Source: Typha latifolia (lineage: Eukaryota; Streptophyta; Magnoliopsida; Poales; Typhaceae). From it: a stretch of 64,000 nucleotides of DNA. Position 1 is the stretch's first letter; each line of letters opens with the position of its first letter. This document shows, one piece after another, positions 34,840-47,000 of this stretch. The notes beneath the pieces were generated by a model. That model worked only from the letters and a program-made list of their open reading frames with translations. It was not told the DNA's origin and searched no databases. Location: assembly GCA_019914945.1 (NCBI GenBank), contig CM034099.1:12847001-12911000 (forward strand). Direction: 5' to 3'. The translations under genes were made by a program, and so were the position numbers.

Positions 34840-34851
34840 TGGTATCAGAGC
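34840..34851 (+). other. Copia primer-binding site
   Basis: TGGTATCAGAGC, two bases after the LTR end CA, complementary to the plant initiator-Met tRNA 3' end. Confidence 0.9.
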
Positions 34852-34886
34852 AAGTTCTCTCACCCTTTGAGAGAGATCAGATAGGC

Positions 34887-36290
34887 ATGGATTTTTATAG
34901 AGATGGACCATCATTTATTAGACCTCCTATCCTAGATGGATCAAATTATAGATATTGGAAAGCTAGGATGAGAGCTTACTTGAAGTCTATAGATGAACAA
35001 GTATGGTTTGCCGTTATGAACGGTTGGAGTCCACCAATATACATGGCGGATGATAAACTTGTTGATAAACCGATAGAGTCATGGGATAGATCAAACTATG
35101 AAAAAGTTGGATGGAATAGCAAGGCAATAAAATGTAATTTTTAGTTGTGTTTCCTCGGAAGAATTGCTACTTGTGAGATAGCAAAAGAAGCTTGGACGAT
35201 CTTAGAAATTATTCACGAAGGAGTTATGGCTGTAAAACTTTCTAAACTTTAGAGGTTGACTACTAGTTTTGAAACTCTACGTATGGAGGAGAATGAGACA
35301 TTTGATGAGTTCTATGCAAAGCTGAGTGATATAGTCAACTCAAGTTTTAACCCAGGGAAGAAAATTCCTGAAAATAGAATTGTCCGTAAGATCCTTAGGT
35401 CTCTTCCAAAGAGGTTTCAGGCGAAAGTTACAGCTATTGAGGATAGTAAGGACATCGATTCTATGAAAGTTAAACAATTGGTAGAAAATCTACAAACATT
35501 TGAGTCCAGAGGAAGTCCAAAGGGATTGCTCTATCCACGTGAAGAAATTATAAGGAGTCGATGATGAAGGTGATTTAGATGTTGAGATGTTGGCCATGTT
35601 CATCAAAAAGTTTAATAAATTCTTTCGAAAGCCAAACAAGTTGAATGCTGAAAAACTTGAGAAAAGCAAAGCCTTTGTGAAAAAAAAGAATACTGCGAGT
35701 TCGAATATAGGTGTGAGCAACAACAGTGTCAAACAGAAAAATAAGAATTCTAAGAATAAAGTTCGATGTTTTGAATATTCTGGTTTTAGACACATAACAC
35801 AAGAATGCCCTAATCGCCTTAGGAAGAAGGGTAAAGCTATGAAAGTTACTTGGGATGACTCAGATGAATCTGATGATGATTCTGGAAAAGACGAAGAAAA
35901 TTTTGTTGCTTTTGCCTCTTCTCAACTAAATATCGATTCTGTTGTTGATACTGATAGTACAGATGATCAGGATATGTTACCAGCTGAGGAAGATGAATCT
36001 AAAATTCAAAAGGCATATAATGACATGTACCTAGAGTCGTTTAAACTCAAGAAAAACAATCTTAGACTACTTCAACGACTCAAGGTAATCGAACTAGAAA
36101 GAATTCAATTTGAGGAGAAGTACAAATTGGAACTTAAACGTGTCAAAGACCTTTCTGAACAACTTGACAATGCAAAATATAAAATGAAGGATGATGAAAT
36201 TGAACTAGAGCGACTGAATGAGGAAGTGACATTTCTAAAAGGGAAGAACAAACTTGACGAGATTCTAAAGGCTCAAATCTCTGGAAAAGA
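34887..36290 (+). pseudogene. Copia gag (UBN2 type)
   Basis: It begins MDFYRDGPSFIRPPILDGSN followed by YRYWKARMRAYLKSID, the usual start of copia gag. The UBN2 part at 35256-35564 has TLRMEENETFDEFYAKLSDI and [20 protein letters not shown]. In-frame stops are at about 35142 and 35250, with a frameshift near 35550. The last frame (from 35587) has a Lys-rich block, a knuckle reading CFEYSGFRHITQEC whose second Cys is replaced by Tyr, an acidic patch, and a predicted coiled coil (about residues 140-225). Confidence 0.85.
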
Positions 36291-36906
36291 CAGGTATGGT
36301 GTTGGATACACTAGTAATTCAAATAATAATAAAACTGTCTTCGTTTCTGCAGGTATACAAAAGGAAGAATATCTGAAGTCATCAACCGTATTTACAAAGC
36401 AATCATGGATGAAGGCTCAGATCTTTTGGAGACTTCAAATTACTCAGTTGGAAAGAGGGATATTTATCGCTCAAACCAAGTATGCTAAGGATCTTGTGAC
36501 TAAATTCGGTTTAGAAAATGTAAAACATGCTAGAACTCTTATGAGTATAACTACCAAACTAGGTAAGGATATTTCAGGAAAAAGTGTTGATCAGACACTG
36601 TATAGGAGCATGATTGGTAGTCTTTTATACTTAACTGCTAGTAGACCAGACATTACATTTACTGTCAGTGTGTGTGCTAGGTTTCAGTCTGAACCTAAGG
36701 AGACATATTTGTTTGCTGTGAAACGTATTATAAAATATGTCGGTGGCACAGTTGACTTAGGTATCTGGTTTACGTATGACTCGAGAGCTATCATATATAG
36801 ATACACGGATTTTGATTTGGCAGGTTTATGTGATGATAGAAAAAGTACCTCAGGTGGATGTTTTTATATTGAAAATAATCTGGTTGCTTGGCACAGTAAG
36901 AAATAA
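35587..36906 (+). CDS. 439-codon fused frame: gag C-terminus joined to copia RT/RNase H
   Basis: Residues 1-250 are gag (Lys-rich stretch, damaged zinc knuckle, acidic patch, coiled coil). After a joint at roughly 36300-36430 the frame continues as the RT end: FWRLQITQLERGIFIAQTKY, then YRSMIGSLLYLTASRPDITF, and the RNase H start YTDFDLAGLCDDRKSTSGG with its first acidic residue. It ends WHSKK, stop, where family members continue. The internal deletion kept the frame. I think this is chance rather than a domesticated gene, but it is the longest multi-domain frame in the window. Confidence 0.6.
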   Translation: MLAMFIKKFNKFFRKPNKLNAEKLEKSKAFVKKKNTASSNIGVSNNSVKQKNKNSKNKVRCFEYSGFRHITQECPNRLRKKGKAMKVTWDDSDESDDDSGKDEENFVAFASSQLNIDSVVDTDSTDDQDMLPAEEDESKIQKAYNDMYLESFKLKKNNLRLLQRLKVIELERIQFEEKYKLELKRVKDLSEQLDNAKYKMKDDEIELERLNEEVTFLKGKNKLDEILKAQISGKDRYGVGYTSNSNNNKTVFVSAGIQKEEYLKSSTVFTKQSWMKAQIFWRLQITQLERGIFIAQTKYAKDLVTKFGLENVKHARTLMSITTKLGKDISGKSVDQTLYRSMIGSLLYLTASRPDITFTVSVCARFQSEPKETYLFAVKRIIKYVGGTVDLGIWFTYDSRAIIYRYTDFDLAGLCDDRKSTSGGCFYIENNLVAWHSKK

Positions 36907-37219
36907 AACTCGATATCTTTATCTAGTGCGGAGGCCGAGTACATTGCAGCGAGAAGTTGTTATTCTCAGTTACTATGGATTAAATAGATGGTCAAATATT
37001 ACGGCATTGAACAAGATACTATGGTGCTTTATTGTGACAACATGAGTGCTATTAATATTTTGAAAAATCCTGTTCAACACTCGCGTACAAAGCATATTTA
37101 TATCCGACATCATTTTATACGCGAGTTAGTTGAAAACAAAACAATAGCATTAGAACATGTTGAGACGGAGAAACAGTTGGGTGATCTATTTACAAAACCT
37201 TTGGATTACAAAGATTTGA
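36430..37219 (+). pseudogene. Copia RT C-terminus and RNase H
   Basis: The RT thumb-type segment is followed by RNase H with all acidic positions readable: YTDFD, SAEAEYIAARS (after a stop at 36904) and [10 protein letters not shown] (after a stop near 36986). The end has [15 protein letters not shown] and [16 protein letters not shown], typical of the copia polyprotein terminus. Two in-frame stops disable it. Confidence 0.9.
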
Positions 37220-37239
37220 GTATCTTTGTACTTTTTTAG

Positions 37240-38240
37240 GGATTTGTGCTTTGGATTGATTTTTTTTGTTTGGTTTGCGTGTTTTTTTTTATTATTTCTT
37301 TTTGTTTCTTTTTAGGTTTTCTTTACTCTAAACTTTTCTTTGGTTTTAGTTTCAGATTTGTCAAGAGTTTTTGTCATAAAAAAAATTTGATGCACTCCTA
37401 GATTCAATAATATACTCTTGACATATAAATATGATTTTTCTCTTGATTATGAGTTATGATAGTCAATTCTGTTATCTTGCAGTATATTATATCATTTCTG
37501 ATTTGTTCACTCTCTCGACTTCTATGATAATTAAACTAAATTTAATGCACTCATAACGTGTGTATATTCTTGAGTGAGCATAACATCATGAATTTTTTTT
37601 TAAATAGCTCACTATTGACGTTGATTTGCACAGTTTGACCTCATACTTAGTCATCACAAATGTGTTCATAAAAGATCAATGAAAAGGGCTACAATGAGTT
37701 TGTATGAAAGCCATCTTGTTTAGAGTCCAGTTTGACTCAGTACATTGCTTGTAAATTAAAATATTTTTTTGATGTTTGTGAATATCTTCTTGCACATTTT
37801 TTGATATGTACTACAAGAAAATGGCTACCTACTCATGTGTGAAGCCATCATTGCACCTATATAGTTTATGTATAAAAAATATTATAGGAAAAATTCCTGT
37901 TCGGTTATGGAGAATAAGTCGAAAAGTGCAAATTTAAATACTAAGTCGGTTTGACTACTGTGTTGTATCATTGTTTAAATAGAAAAGTTTATTTAAGAAG
38001 AATGTTTCATGTTATCTATGCTCACCTTATATATATATATATTGTTATGATCAATCAAGATTAATTTAATTTTGAGTGATGCATTAGAATTGATTATAAT
38101 ATGCTTTTGATGATTTGATTGATCTGTGTATGACTTATTTCATTCGATTGTCATATTCCATGTCTTGAATCTATTTTGAATATTTAGAGGTGCATCTCCA
38201 AAAAATTTTTTTGATTTTTTTCTTAGATTTTCTATTTAAA
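37240..38240 (+). other. AT-rich spacer between copia RNase H and the extra ORF
   Basis: T-rich DNA with no open frame. A (TA)n run lies at 38029-38042. In SIRE-type elements such a spacer separates pol from the extra ORF. Confidence 0.5.
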
Positions 38241-38244
38241 AAAA

Positions 38245-38460
38245 AAAGGGTGTTCGAACACAAATTTGAGTTCGAATGCGGTGACTGGTGCGTTCGAACA
38301 CACTCGAGGATTCTTTATATATTGCATCCGAACCCAAGGGTTTTCATCTTCCATCTTCCAAACCCTAGAAACCCTTCATTTTCTCCCTCTCAAATCTTCA
38401 AGATTTTGGTATTTTTCATCAAATTTCTCACCACAAACCCTTTTAAAGGGTAGTTCTCCT
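38245..38460 (+). promoter_or_regulatory. Putative internal promoter of the copia extra ORF
   Basis: Three TTCGAA motifs (GTGTTCGAACACA, GAGTTCGAATGCGG, GCGTTCGAACACAC at about 38252-38302) are followed by TTCTTTATATATTGC (TATA-like, about 38310). A leader with AAACCCTAGAAACCC and CT-rich DNA follows. The layout copies the U3-TATA-leader order of the LTRs. A possible leader intron could run from the GGGTAGTTC near 38448 to the TTCTCAAG before the ATG at 38780. Confidence 0.5.
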
Positions 38461-38779
38461 CCGGATCTAGCGTCTTTCGGCCGAATTTCTTAGTTTTTCT
38501 TCACTTTTACGAGATATGATCATCCATCAATTTTCCTATTTTTTATTCAATTAAGTCTCTTGATCTTGATTGATTTCGTGCGTTTTCGAGTTTTGATCAC
38601 GTTAAAGTTACTATCTTGATGTTTCTTATGTGATTGAACGTGATATCTTAGCGTTTTCAAGTGGATGATGGATTTCATTTAGGGCCTTCATGGTTTCTTG
38701 GATTTTTTTTTATTTCTTGCTATCTTTTTGTTTGCTTTGGGCATGTATTAAATCTTGCATCTTGTTTTCTTTCTCAAGA

Positions 38780-39676
38780 ATGCCTAGAAAAGCTGCAGTT
38801 TCCAAGAAACCTAGGCTGCCTTCCTCACCTACTTCGGCTCCCAAGTTTTCGTCATCTACGGCTGCGGGGCGTTACAAACATAATTTTGGCACCCGTCCTG
38901 TTATTTGTGAACCACCCGTGGTCATTTCCGATTTTTCTTCTTTGGGGATAGAACAGATATTTACTGAGCGAGAATGATTATCGGTGTGTGGGATGAGCGA
39001 GACTGCTTATGTAGAAGTTGTTCGGGAATTTTTTAGTAATGCCACGGTCTTAGACCGCTGTATACGTTCTACTATTCGTGGGGTGTCTGTATAATTGAAA
39101 TTAAATGTTATTCGCGCTGAACTTCGTCTTCCTGATGGTGAGTTCTAGTATTCAACGTCTGCTCCATTTCCAGATGTCGATGAATGTGCTGGTACTGTAT
39201 TGATTAAAGGGGAACGTTGGAAGGGAAACATGATGCTGCATGCGAACCTGACGTCCGTGGCTCGCATGCTTCACCTGTTTTATCTGTACAATGTCACCCC
39301 CAAGACTCGACATTCTAGTATTAGTCTGGATCGTGCATTCCTTCTTCATGCAATGTTATCTGGAGTCTTAGTTGATTTGGCTGCAGTGATCTATGATTCA
39401 ATACTCACAACTGCACAAAAAGAAGCACCTTGTGAGGGGTTACCGTTTGACATCTTTATTATAAATTTGTGCACTCAAAGTAGGGTGCGTGTGGATGCTT
39501 CGGAACCTTCTCTTACTTCGCACAAATTGTTGGATCGGATTACTCTTAAGCGGAGTCAAGCTCACGACCAGTCGTCTCCTCTCAAGCCGTCCTCTTCCGC
39601 CACTGGTCGCTCATCGCACCTCGATAGTTCTAATGATAGCTCTGACGATGACATATCTCACTCTGAAGGGAGTTAG
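38780..39676 (+). pseudogene. Copia extra 3' ORF (plant-transposon-protein-like), broken
   Basis: A single frame of 298 codons starts MPRKAAVSKKPRLPSSPTSA and ends in a Ser/Asp-rich tail. It contains three in-frame stops (about 38975, 39090 and 39147). The central part (WKGNMMLHANLTSVARMLHL, RAFLLHAMLSGVLVDLAAVI, LPFDIFIINLC) resembles the putative plant transposon protein domain, with its dRA.LL.a...G..vd and LPF..I..LC pattern. The N-terminal basic Ser/Pro segment and the acidic tail fit a structural or envelope-position protein. Function is unknown. Confidence 0.65.
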
Positions 39677-40176
39677 CATAGTACTCTGACCGTTTCGATC
39701 AGCTTAGTACTCAAGTGCAGGATCTCCATTCGGCAGCGAATGATTTATGAGCTGAGCAAGCTCGTCAGGGGACTGTACTTGACTCTGTGTTGACGATTCT
39801 TCAGCGTCAGTTTCCTCCGAGTTCCTAGTCTTTGGCATTTGTGTCAAAAAGGGGGAGAGTGTCTAGGTGTGTAGGGGGAGCATGGTAATAGGGGGAGTTT
39901 ATTAGAGTCTTTTTATCTTTCTAACCTTGCTTATAACTTTGCTTGGAGGAATTGTGAACTTTGTCTATTTAAGTACTTTTGAACTTATGCTCCATTGATA
40001 ACTTGCGTTTGGATTGTTTATTCATTTCAAGTTATTTTCACTTGATATTGATTGGTATATGTTTATTTGCAGGGATTGATGTGCAAAATATTCTAGACTT
40101 GTTGATTGCTCAATTTGAAGTCTTTGTAATATCTTGTAACCTAGGTGTTTTGTCACAAATTGCCAAAGGGGGAGAT
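39677..40176 (+). other. Copia 3' untranslated region with polypurine tracts
   Basis: GGGGGAG tracts occur at about 39850, 39875 and 39890, and the canonical polypurine tract AAAGGGGGAGATTG ends at the 3' LTR start. The repeated GGGGGAG is characteristic of copia plus-strand priming. Confidence 0.7.
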
Positions 40177-40378
40177 TGTTAGGTTTTTATTTATTGGCAA
40201 TTGTGTACAAAATATTTTAAGTGTATTTTTTAATGTATATGAGCTTTACACAAGTCTAGAATATCTCTGGTTTGAAGAATTGCAAGATTATTGGAGAAAA
40301 ACCGTTGAGTTCACACCGCGTTTACAAACGCGTTCGAACGCGGAATCTGCGTTCACACCAATCTGCGTTCACACCAAG
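40177..40378 (+). repeat. Copia 3' LTR, truncated
   Basis: It matches 33809-34010 with about 10% difference and stops inside the GAACGCG array after little more than one 53-bp unit. The remaining about 830 bases are missing, and the next sequence is unrelated. Confidence 0.9.
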
Positions 40379-41096
40379 GTTTGAATGCTGACCAGTCGGT
40401 TTCGGTTCCGTAGCCATAGGTTCCGATTTCGTATTTGATGTATTTCATGTTTGATGTATTTCATGTTTGACGTATTTAATATCTAATGTATTTTAACATT
40501 TAATATTTAATATTTACATTGGGAAATAATTTTGAGTAATTATATTTTATGATACATAATTTATTATACTCATATTTATAAATAATAAAAAATTTAAAAT
40601 TTAAATTAACTCAAAAATAATTTAATATTAGACTTTTTTAAAGGTCTTAACGAGACCTTTCTAATGGTATTATTTTTATTAAAAACTGATTAGTAAAACT
40701 AATTATAAATTCAGTTTAACTAATTAGATTATTTAATAAAAGATACAGATAAAATTAAAATTATTGAATATAATAATTATTTGGCAAATTTGATATTTTT
40801 AAAATTGGAGTTCGATTGGAGCTCGACTGGCCGGGTTGGAGTTGCTCTTGTACCCCTAAATAATATATTGGGTTTGATCTCACAAAAACATGTCAACCTC
40901 ATTGATCGGACCCAAATCCAGCCTGATCCAACCCGACCTGAATCAACAGTTAGTCGGCAACAATTAACTATCAGGTCCACCCTGTCCACGTAGCCGAGTT
41001 AGATCCAATAAACTTCTAGACTCTTCCAGAGTCAGACCCAAAGCTTACACGAACGTTCCACTCTTGCCATTCTAATTTGTTCTCGTCCTCGCAAAA
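40379..41096 (+). promoter_or_regulatory. Upstream region of the FAX gene
   Basis: About 720 bases separate the broken copia LTR from the host start codon. 40440-40760 is very AT-rich. 40800-41096 is GC-richer and carries the likely proximal promoter and 5' leader. No clear TATA box stands at the expected distance. A copia element this close upstream could affect transcription, but nothing in the sequence proves it. Confidence 0.45.
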
Positions 41097-44000
41097 ATGA
41101 CTACCTCGGCCCTTCTCGCCTTTCCTTCGCAGCCTCCTCTCCTCTGCCTCCGCCCTCCTTCGACTCTCTCCTTCGCCAAGCTTTTTATCTCCTCTTCGAC
41201 TACTCGCCGCTTTACCGGCATTGTTGCCTCTTCTATCTCGTCCGTCGCCAACTCGGAAGCGGCGTCGACCCCTCTTAGGCGGGAGATAAAGTTGGAAGAG
41301 GAAATCGACGGCGGAGGTGGTGGTGGGGAGGGATTTGGTGGCGGTGGGAGTGGTGGTAGTGGTGGTGATGGAGACGGAGGAAGTGGAGGTGGGTCTGAGC
41401 CGGAGGAGGAAGGAGGATCGGGTGAGGAGAAAGAGAAGATGGGAGGGATGTCCATGTCGCAGAAGCTGACTTTGGGTTATGCTGCTCTTGTTGGAGGTAA
41501 TGGTCTTTGAATTCGATTGGTTGGCTTTTTATCTATAGATCTTGAAGCTGTTGACTTCGCTGCTTTGTGATCAGAGTTGAAGTTAGCAAGATATGGTTTT
41601 ATTAGGATTTTGTTTCTTGGAATTGTATGGTGAGTTTTGGAACTGGAAGATGTCATGTTAATAATAATATCTTGACAAAGTCGTTAAGTTGGTGGAATGA
41701 TAGATCTATTAGGAACCTACCTCCTAAGTTCATGAAGTTATGGTGCCCATTTAATTTACTGTAGAATTTTGGATGTTAGGCTTTTTTGGTCGTAGTTTTA
41801 TATGGTTGATTATAGAGATTTATGAAGAGTGTCCAGTTGTAATTCTTATTCTAGATTAGAGTTTGACAGGTCTGCTCTCAATAAATGCAGGAGATATCCT
41901 GCAGAAGTGTAGAACTATTTAGTGATGTTAAATCCAAATATAAGTTGATGGATTTGTTTGGCTCATCGCACCAAATATTAGGGCTGTCAATAAGTTGGCC
42001 ACTAGTTTGGAACTTGTCTTCATCTCAATCTTGGGATGACATAATCTTAGTTCTTTAATGTCTTTTCCTTGTTCTTTATTCAAATCTTGTTTGCTGCAGA
42101 AACATGACATCAAACTCCTTTGGCCTGCCCCTAAACTCACATCCTAGTTTATCAAATCCCTGTCCTAACTCCCAAACCTAAATCCCTACAGACTTAAATC
42201 CTGTTCAACAAACCTAAACGTAAATAACACTTGTATAATCCTAATAACCTAAGCCAATCAAATCCTAAAATCCATGGAACTCCTGAACTATATCCTAACA
42301 TCTCCTGCCAACATTAAAGCTCTTATTTTTCCTTGGGGTTGGCATGATAACTTCTGATATCTGTATTGAATATAAATTTCATATATCTCCATATATTATT
42401 TATATGCTACACCAGTGCACCATGAGAAATTATGACAAATAAACCTGCTAAGATAAGCCAAGTCTAAAACTGATGCCAAATAATTGGGTTTCAATCCTAA
42501 ATATCATACCTTTATCGCCTTATGATCTTTACTAGATTTGTGGTTTGTTTAGGAATCTGATTTGGAAGTCAGTAATTGAACGCTTTTCCATATTCAAACT
42601 TTGAGTCCTACATGATAAAACCGATTGCCATCCAAACAGTTAGAGAGAATCATATGATGCTATCCATAATCTAAACCAGTGTATTGAAAGGCTGCAAAGG
42701 CAGTCGGTCGCCTTGGCAGGGCGGCGCACTGGCCGTCCTGCTAAGTGAGAAGGCAGCACTCTCTTGGCCCACCATGTGCCGCGTAACCTTCTTCGCCCTC
42801 AAGAACAACCCAAGCCCCAACTCCTCTTCGCCATCCTCTTCGATCTCCTCCATCTCCTCTCCTTTCCTCTTCTTCGCTTCCTCCGCTGCCATCACTGAAG
42901 TCATTGATTCTGAGGTGACACCTTCGCTGAATTAGCAGACCCTTCTCATCTCTCTTATAAGCTCTCTCTATCACTCTACTTTTTGATCTTGCTCTCTCTA
43001 TCCAAGATGGTAGTTTAGACGATGGAGGTGACTGGACTGCGTTTTAAAGCAGAGTTGGGAATCACGCCAGTCACTAGCAAAGTGCTACTCAAAATAATGG
43101 CAGCACTGGTGCTAATAAATTAAAGTACTTACTTCTCTCTATACCCATAATAAACCCATGTCTTTATTGGACCACATACTGCGTCCTACTTATGTGATTG
43201 CAATTAGTGGGTTACCCACTAAAATAGTTGGTTGGTGTAGTGGTATAGTGGTGTATGTTTGGTTAGAAGGAAAGGTGCTCGTGCCTACTATTCAGACTTC
43301 CATATTTTTTGCAAAATGTTAATGCACCAAATAGGAGCAGTAGCTACTACAAGTAGCACTCCTTCCACTTATGAGTAATTAAAATTTCTATATATACTAT
43401 ATTAGTATATATTACATATCATATATAACTATTTTTAGGTTTTAATATATTAAAAATTTTAGCGCTTATCTTCTGCCTAGGTGCTCGCTTTTTGCTTAGG
43501 CGCTATGCGGTGGGGTGATTGCTTGCAACGAAGGCCTTTGAAGAGTTGAAGAAGGCAATAACCACCGCTCCAGTTTTGGCGTTACCCGATTTTACCAAAC
43601 CCTTTGTGGTGGAATGCAATGCGTCAGGAACTGGAATTGGAGCTGTCCTCATGCAAGAAAGGAGGTCGGTGGCGTACATAAGCAAGGCGTTGTCAATGAA
43701 GAACCAAATGATGTCTACATATGAGCGAGAGATGCTAGCCATTATCCATGCCGTCACCAAATAGAGACCATACCTCATCGGTCGACGATTCGTGGTGCGT
43801 ACCGACCAGCGAAGTCTTTCCTACTTCATTGGGCAACGGATTCACACTCCGGCATAACAGCGGTGGGTGACAAAGTTGTTGGGTTACGACTACGAATTGA
43901 TGTATAAGAAGGGAACTGAAAATCGGGTCGCCGATGCACTATCGCAGCAACCCGAACCGGCCAACCTAGCTATGATTTCTATTTCTGTCTTCCCCTTCCT

Positions 44001-47000
44001 TTCAGAGATTAGAGCTACATGTGTGGAAGATCTAGAGATGAGGGAGCTCATGAAGAAGGTAGAGGAAGAACCATCTAGCTATCCCGGGTTAGAAGTGAAG
44101 GACGGTCTACTACTAGACCGGGGGTGAGCACGAGTACCGGTCAAACCTGAACTACGGGTGATTTTGATTTGCTACTTCCACGATACTCTCATGGCGGGGC
44201 ATAAGGGAACCTTTATAACTTATAAGAGGTTGACACAAAATTGTGTATGAGCAGGGGGGGTGAGAAAGGAAGTGCTGTCCTATGTTCGAGCATGTGAAAT
44301 CTGTCAACGCGCCAAGGAGGACTCGACCAAACCGACGGGGCTGCTGCAACCCCTACCCATTTTGGGGCAAATTTAGGAAGATGTGACGATGAACTTCATT
44401 GAAGGACTGCCCCAGTTCAGAGGACATACGGTGATAATGGTGGTGGTCGACCGGTTGACGAAGAGTGCACACTTTACAGCTCTAGCGCACCAGTACACTG
44501 CAAGGAAGGTAGCAGAAATTTTTGTGAAGGAAATAGCCCGGTTGTATGGAATGCCAAGGTCAATAGTTTCAAATCGTGATTCAATCTTCATGAGTTATTT
44601 TTGACAAGAGTACTTCAAACAACAAGGTACTAAATTGAAAATGAGCTCGGCGTATCATCAAAAAACCGATGGGCAATCTAAAGTTGTCAATCACTACCTC
44701 AAGCAATATTTGCGATGCTTCGCTAGGGAGCAATTGAAGATATGGCTAGCTTATCTACCCTGGGTGGAGTACTCATACAACACGGCTCATCACACCGCTA
44801 TTGGGATGACCTTTTTTGAGGCTGTCTATGAGCGCATGCCCCTAACATTGCGATCATATGATCGACCGAGCACACCTGACCGTACCGACATAGATGAGAT
44901 ACTAGTGGAACGGGATGAAGTACACAAGCGGCTCAAGCTTCATCTAGCAAGTGTATGATCGCAAACATCAGGAAAGAAGCTATGAAGTTGGCGATTGGGT
45001 CTATGTTCGAGTCCAACCGTACTGGCAAATCTCGGTACGAACTACTCAGAACCAAAAGTTGGCACATCATTTCTTTGGTCCATTCCATATCCTAGAGAAG
45101 GTGGGAGTGGTTACATATAAGTTGGACCTACCCGAGTCATCTTGAGTTCACCCGGTTTTCCATGTATCCAACTTGAGAGCTTGAGTTAGTCCAGTTGAGC
45201 AAGTTGCAGCACAACTACCTGAGCCCGAATTAGAGGTAGTTGAGCTCATTCTAGAGAAGGTCCTAGCACGAAGAAGGGTCAGATGTGAAGGACGAATAGT
45301 CACAGAGGTACTGGTAAGCTGGATCGAACAGACATAGCAGCAAGCCACATGGGAACCCGAGGCAACCTTGATGGAGCGATATCCTGAATTTGCACTTTGA
45401 GGATAAAGTGAGTAGAAGCATGGTGGAATGATGTGATTCAGATCTCACCGAGTCATCTCGAGTATGGATACACTCTATGAGAGTCTACTCTTATTGTGTT
45501 TTAGTGGTTTCTTTCAGAAAATAAGGATTTTGTATATCGCGTTCGAACGCGGGAGGGTCGCATTCGAATGCCCCTTGCGAACGCCTGCAGCGCTTGCAGG
45601 CGTTCATATTGATAGATAATGCAATTTGTGCTTTCGAACACACAAACCTCGTTCGAACGCCGACGTGCGAACGCCTATATACGTTCGCATCGGCAGAGAA
45701 CGCGAAATCCGTGTTCGAACGTGCTCGACCCCGTTTGAACGCGATCGGCGGGAATTCATTGTTTTTGGGGTTATTATTTGTTATTTTTGGCTTGTTTGCT
45801 TAGCCTCTTAAGGTGTGGATGGCGACTAAAAATATTATTATAATTGAATATTGAGTTCCATCCCTTTTCTTCCTCTCTACCCTAATCTTTTTATCGCTTC
45901 GTTCAAGCCTTAACTGCGTGCCATCTCGACACAGGTGATCCTCTATTCTCTTCTTTACTGACTACAACCACCAATCGCAACTGCCACCTACTACGTCATC
46001 TCCACCGCTAGCCATAGGCCAACCTCCACTACCATCTCGGCTTCCTTTCCACTATCCACTCCAGTAGATTTGTTCCTACCTCCCTGATCTACCTACCTTC
46101 CAAATCTCAAGCCTCTTTGATCGTCAAATCTAAAGATATCATTTTCTCAAGTATTCATGGTAAGTCCTAGCTTTTGCTCCGAGCGCTGAAATTTAGATTT
46201 GATTATAGATCTGAACTCTCAATCTTGTAAAAGGTCAAATTGATTTTTAGATTCAAAAGTTAAAGCCTTTATCTCGGACCACCGTAGAGCTCCATTAACG
46301 GTGAATAGGGGGTCTCAAAGAACCGTAGACGAACTTGCGCATATGGAGGAGATTTGATCGCGTTGAGCTCGGACCAAGGCAGAGGAAGACTAGAGCCCAC
46401 CTCGGCCAGCGCTAGTAAGCCGAAACCACATATGGATAGGCTGGACTGGTTGGAGGTTAGGAAAGTCTTCATGGATTTGCTAATCCTCCGCATGATTGAG
46501 CAAATGTGGGCGGACTGAGAAGCGGCTAGGGTATCGCAAGAACGGATGATGGCAATCCTAGCCGATGCTGTTGCTACCAAGGCGATAACATCGAGCCTTC
46601 CATTTGCAGCCACCACGATGGAAGAACTAGCCCCGCCACTTGAACCGTTGCTGCCCATGCCCGAGGGCCCGAAGCCACAAAGGAAGAACTACTAGGTCCA
46701 CTACTGGGTGAATCGATTTATGTGTAGTAGACGTCGGTCATGAAGGATGGCAAACTCCAAAGGACGATTATCCACTTTGAGACGGATCTCGAGTACGTGA
46801 GGGTACAATTGAGTTGACCAAGAGCCCCCTCCGTTCAGATCTGTAAACTGGTCACCATCGGCAGATGATCACGACATCCAAGGCCGCACGACTAGGCCGA
46901 TTTTCCCAAGTTCAAAGGAGATCCTATTGAATAGTTCTACTGTGCGGAGCAGTTTTTTGCCTTACAAAGGACAACGGAGGAGTCTAATGTATTACTTGCA

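Larger units (their letters stand above)
33809..40378 (+). mobile_element. Ty1/copia element, SIRE/Maximus-like organisation, internally deleted
   Basis: Order: 5' LTR (33809-34837), primer site (34840-34851), gag (34887-36290), a deletion removing protease, integrase and most of RT, then the RT end plus RNase H (36430-37219). An extra ORF (38780-39676) follows, then a polypurine tract (AAAGGGGGAGA at 40165-40175) and a truncated 3' LTR (40177-40378). The long 3' region with an added ORF is what suggests SIRE/Maximus. No target duplication can be checked because the 3' LTR is cut. Confidence 0.85.

Noticed and set aside
39200..39676. 158-codon frame as an independent host gene
   Set aside because: It continues upstream in the same frame to an ATG at 38780 with three stops, and lies between copia RNase H and polypurine tract, so it is the element's extra ORF.
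46269..46658. 129-codon minus-strand frame rich in Ser/Ala
   Set aside because: It is the shadow of a gag start on the plus strand (46471 onward), where domain order supports coding.
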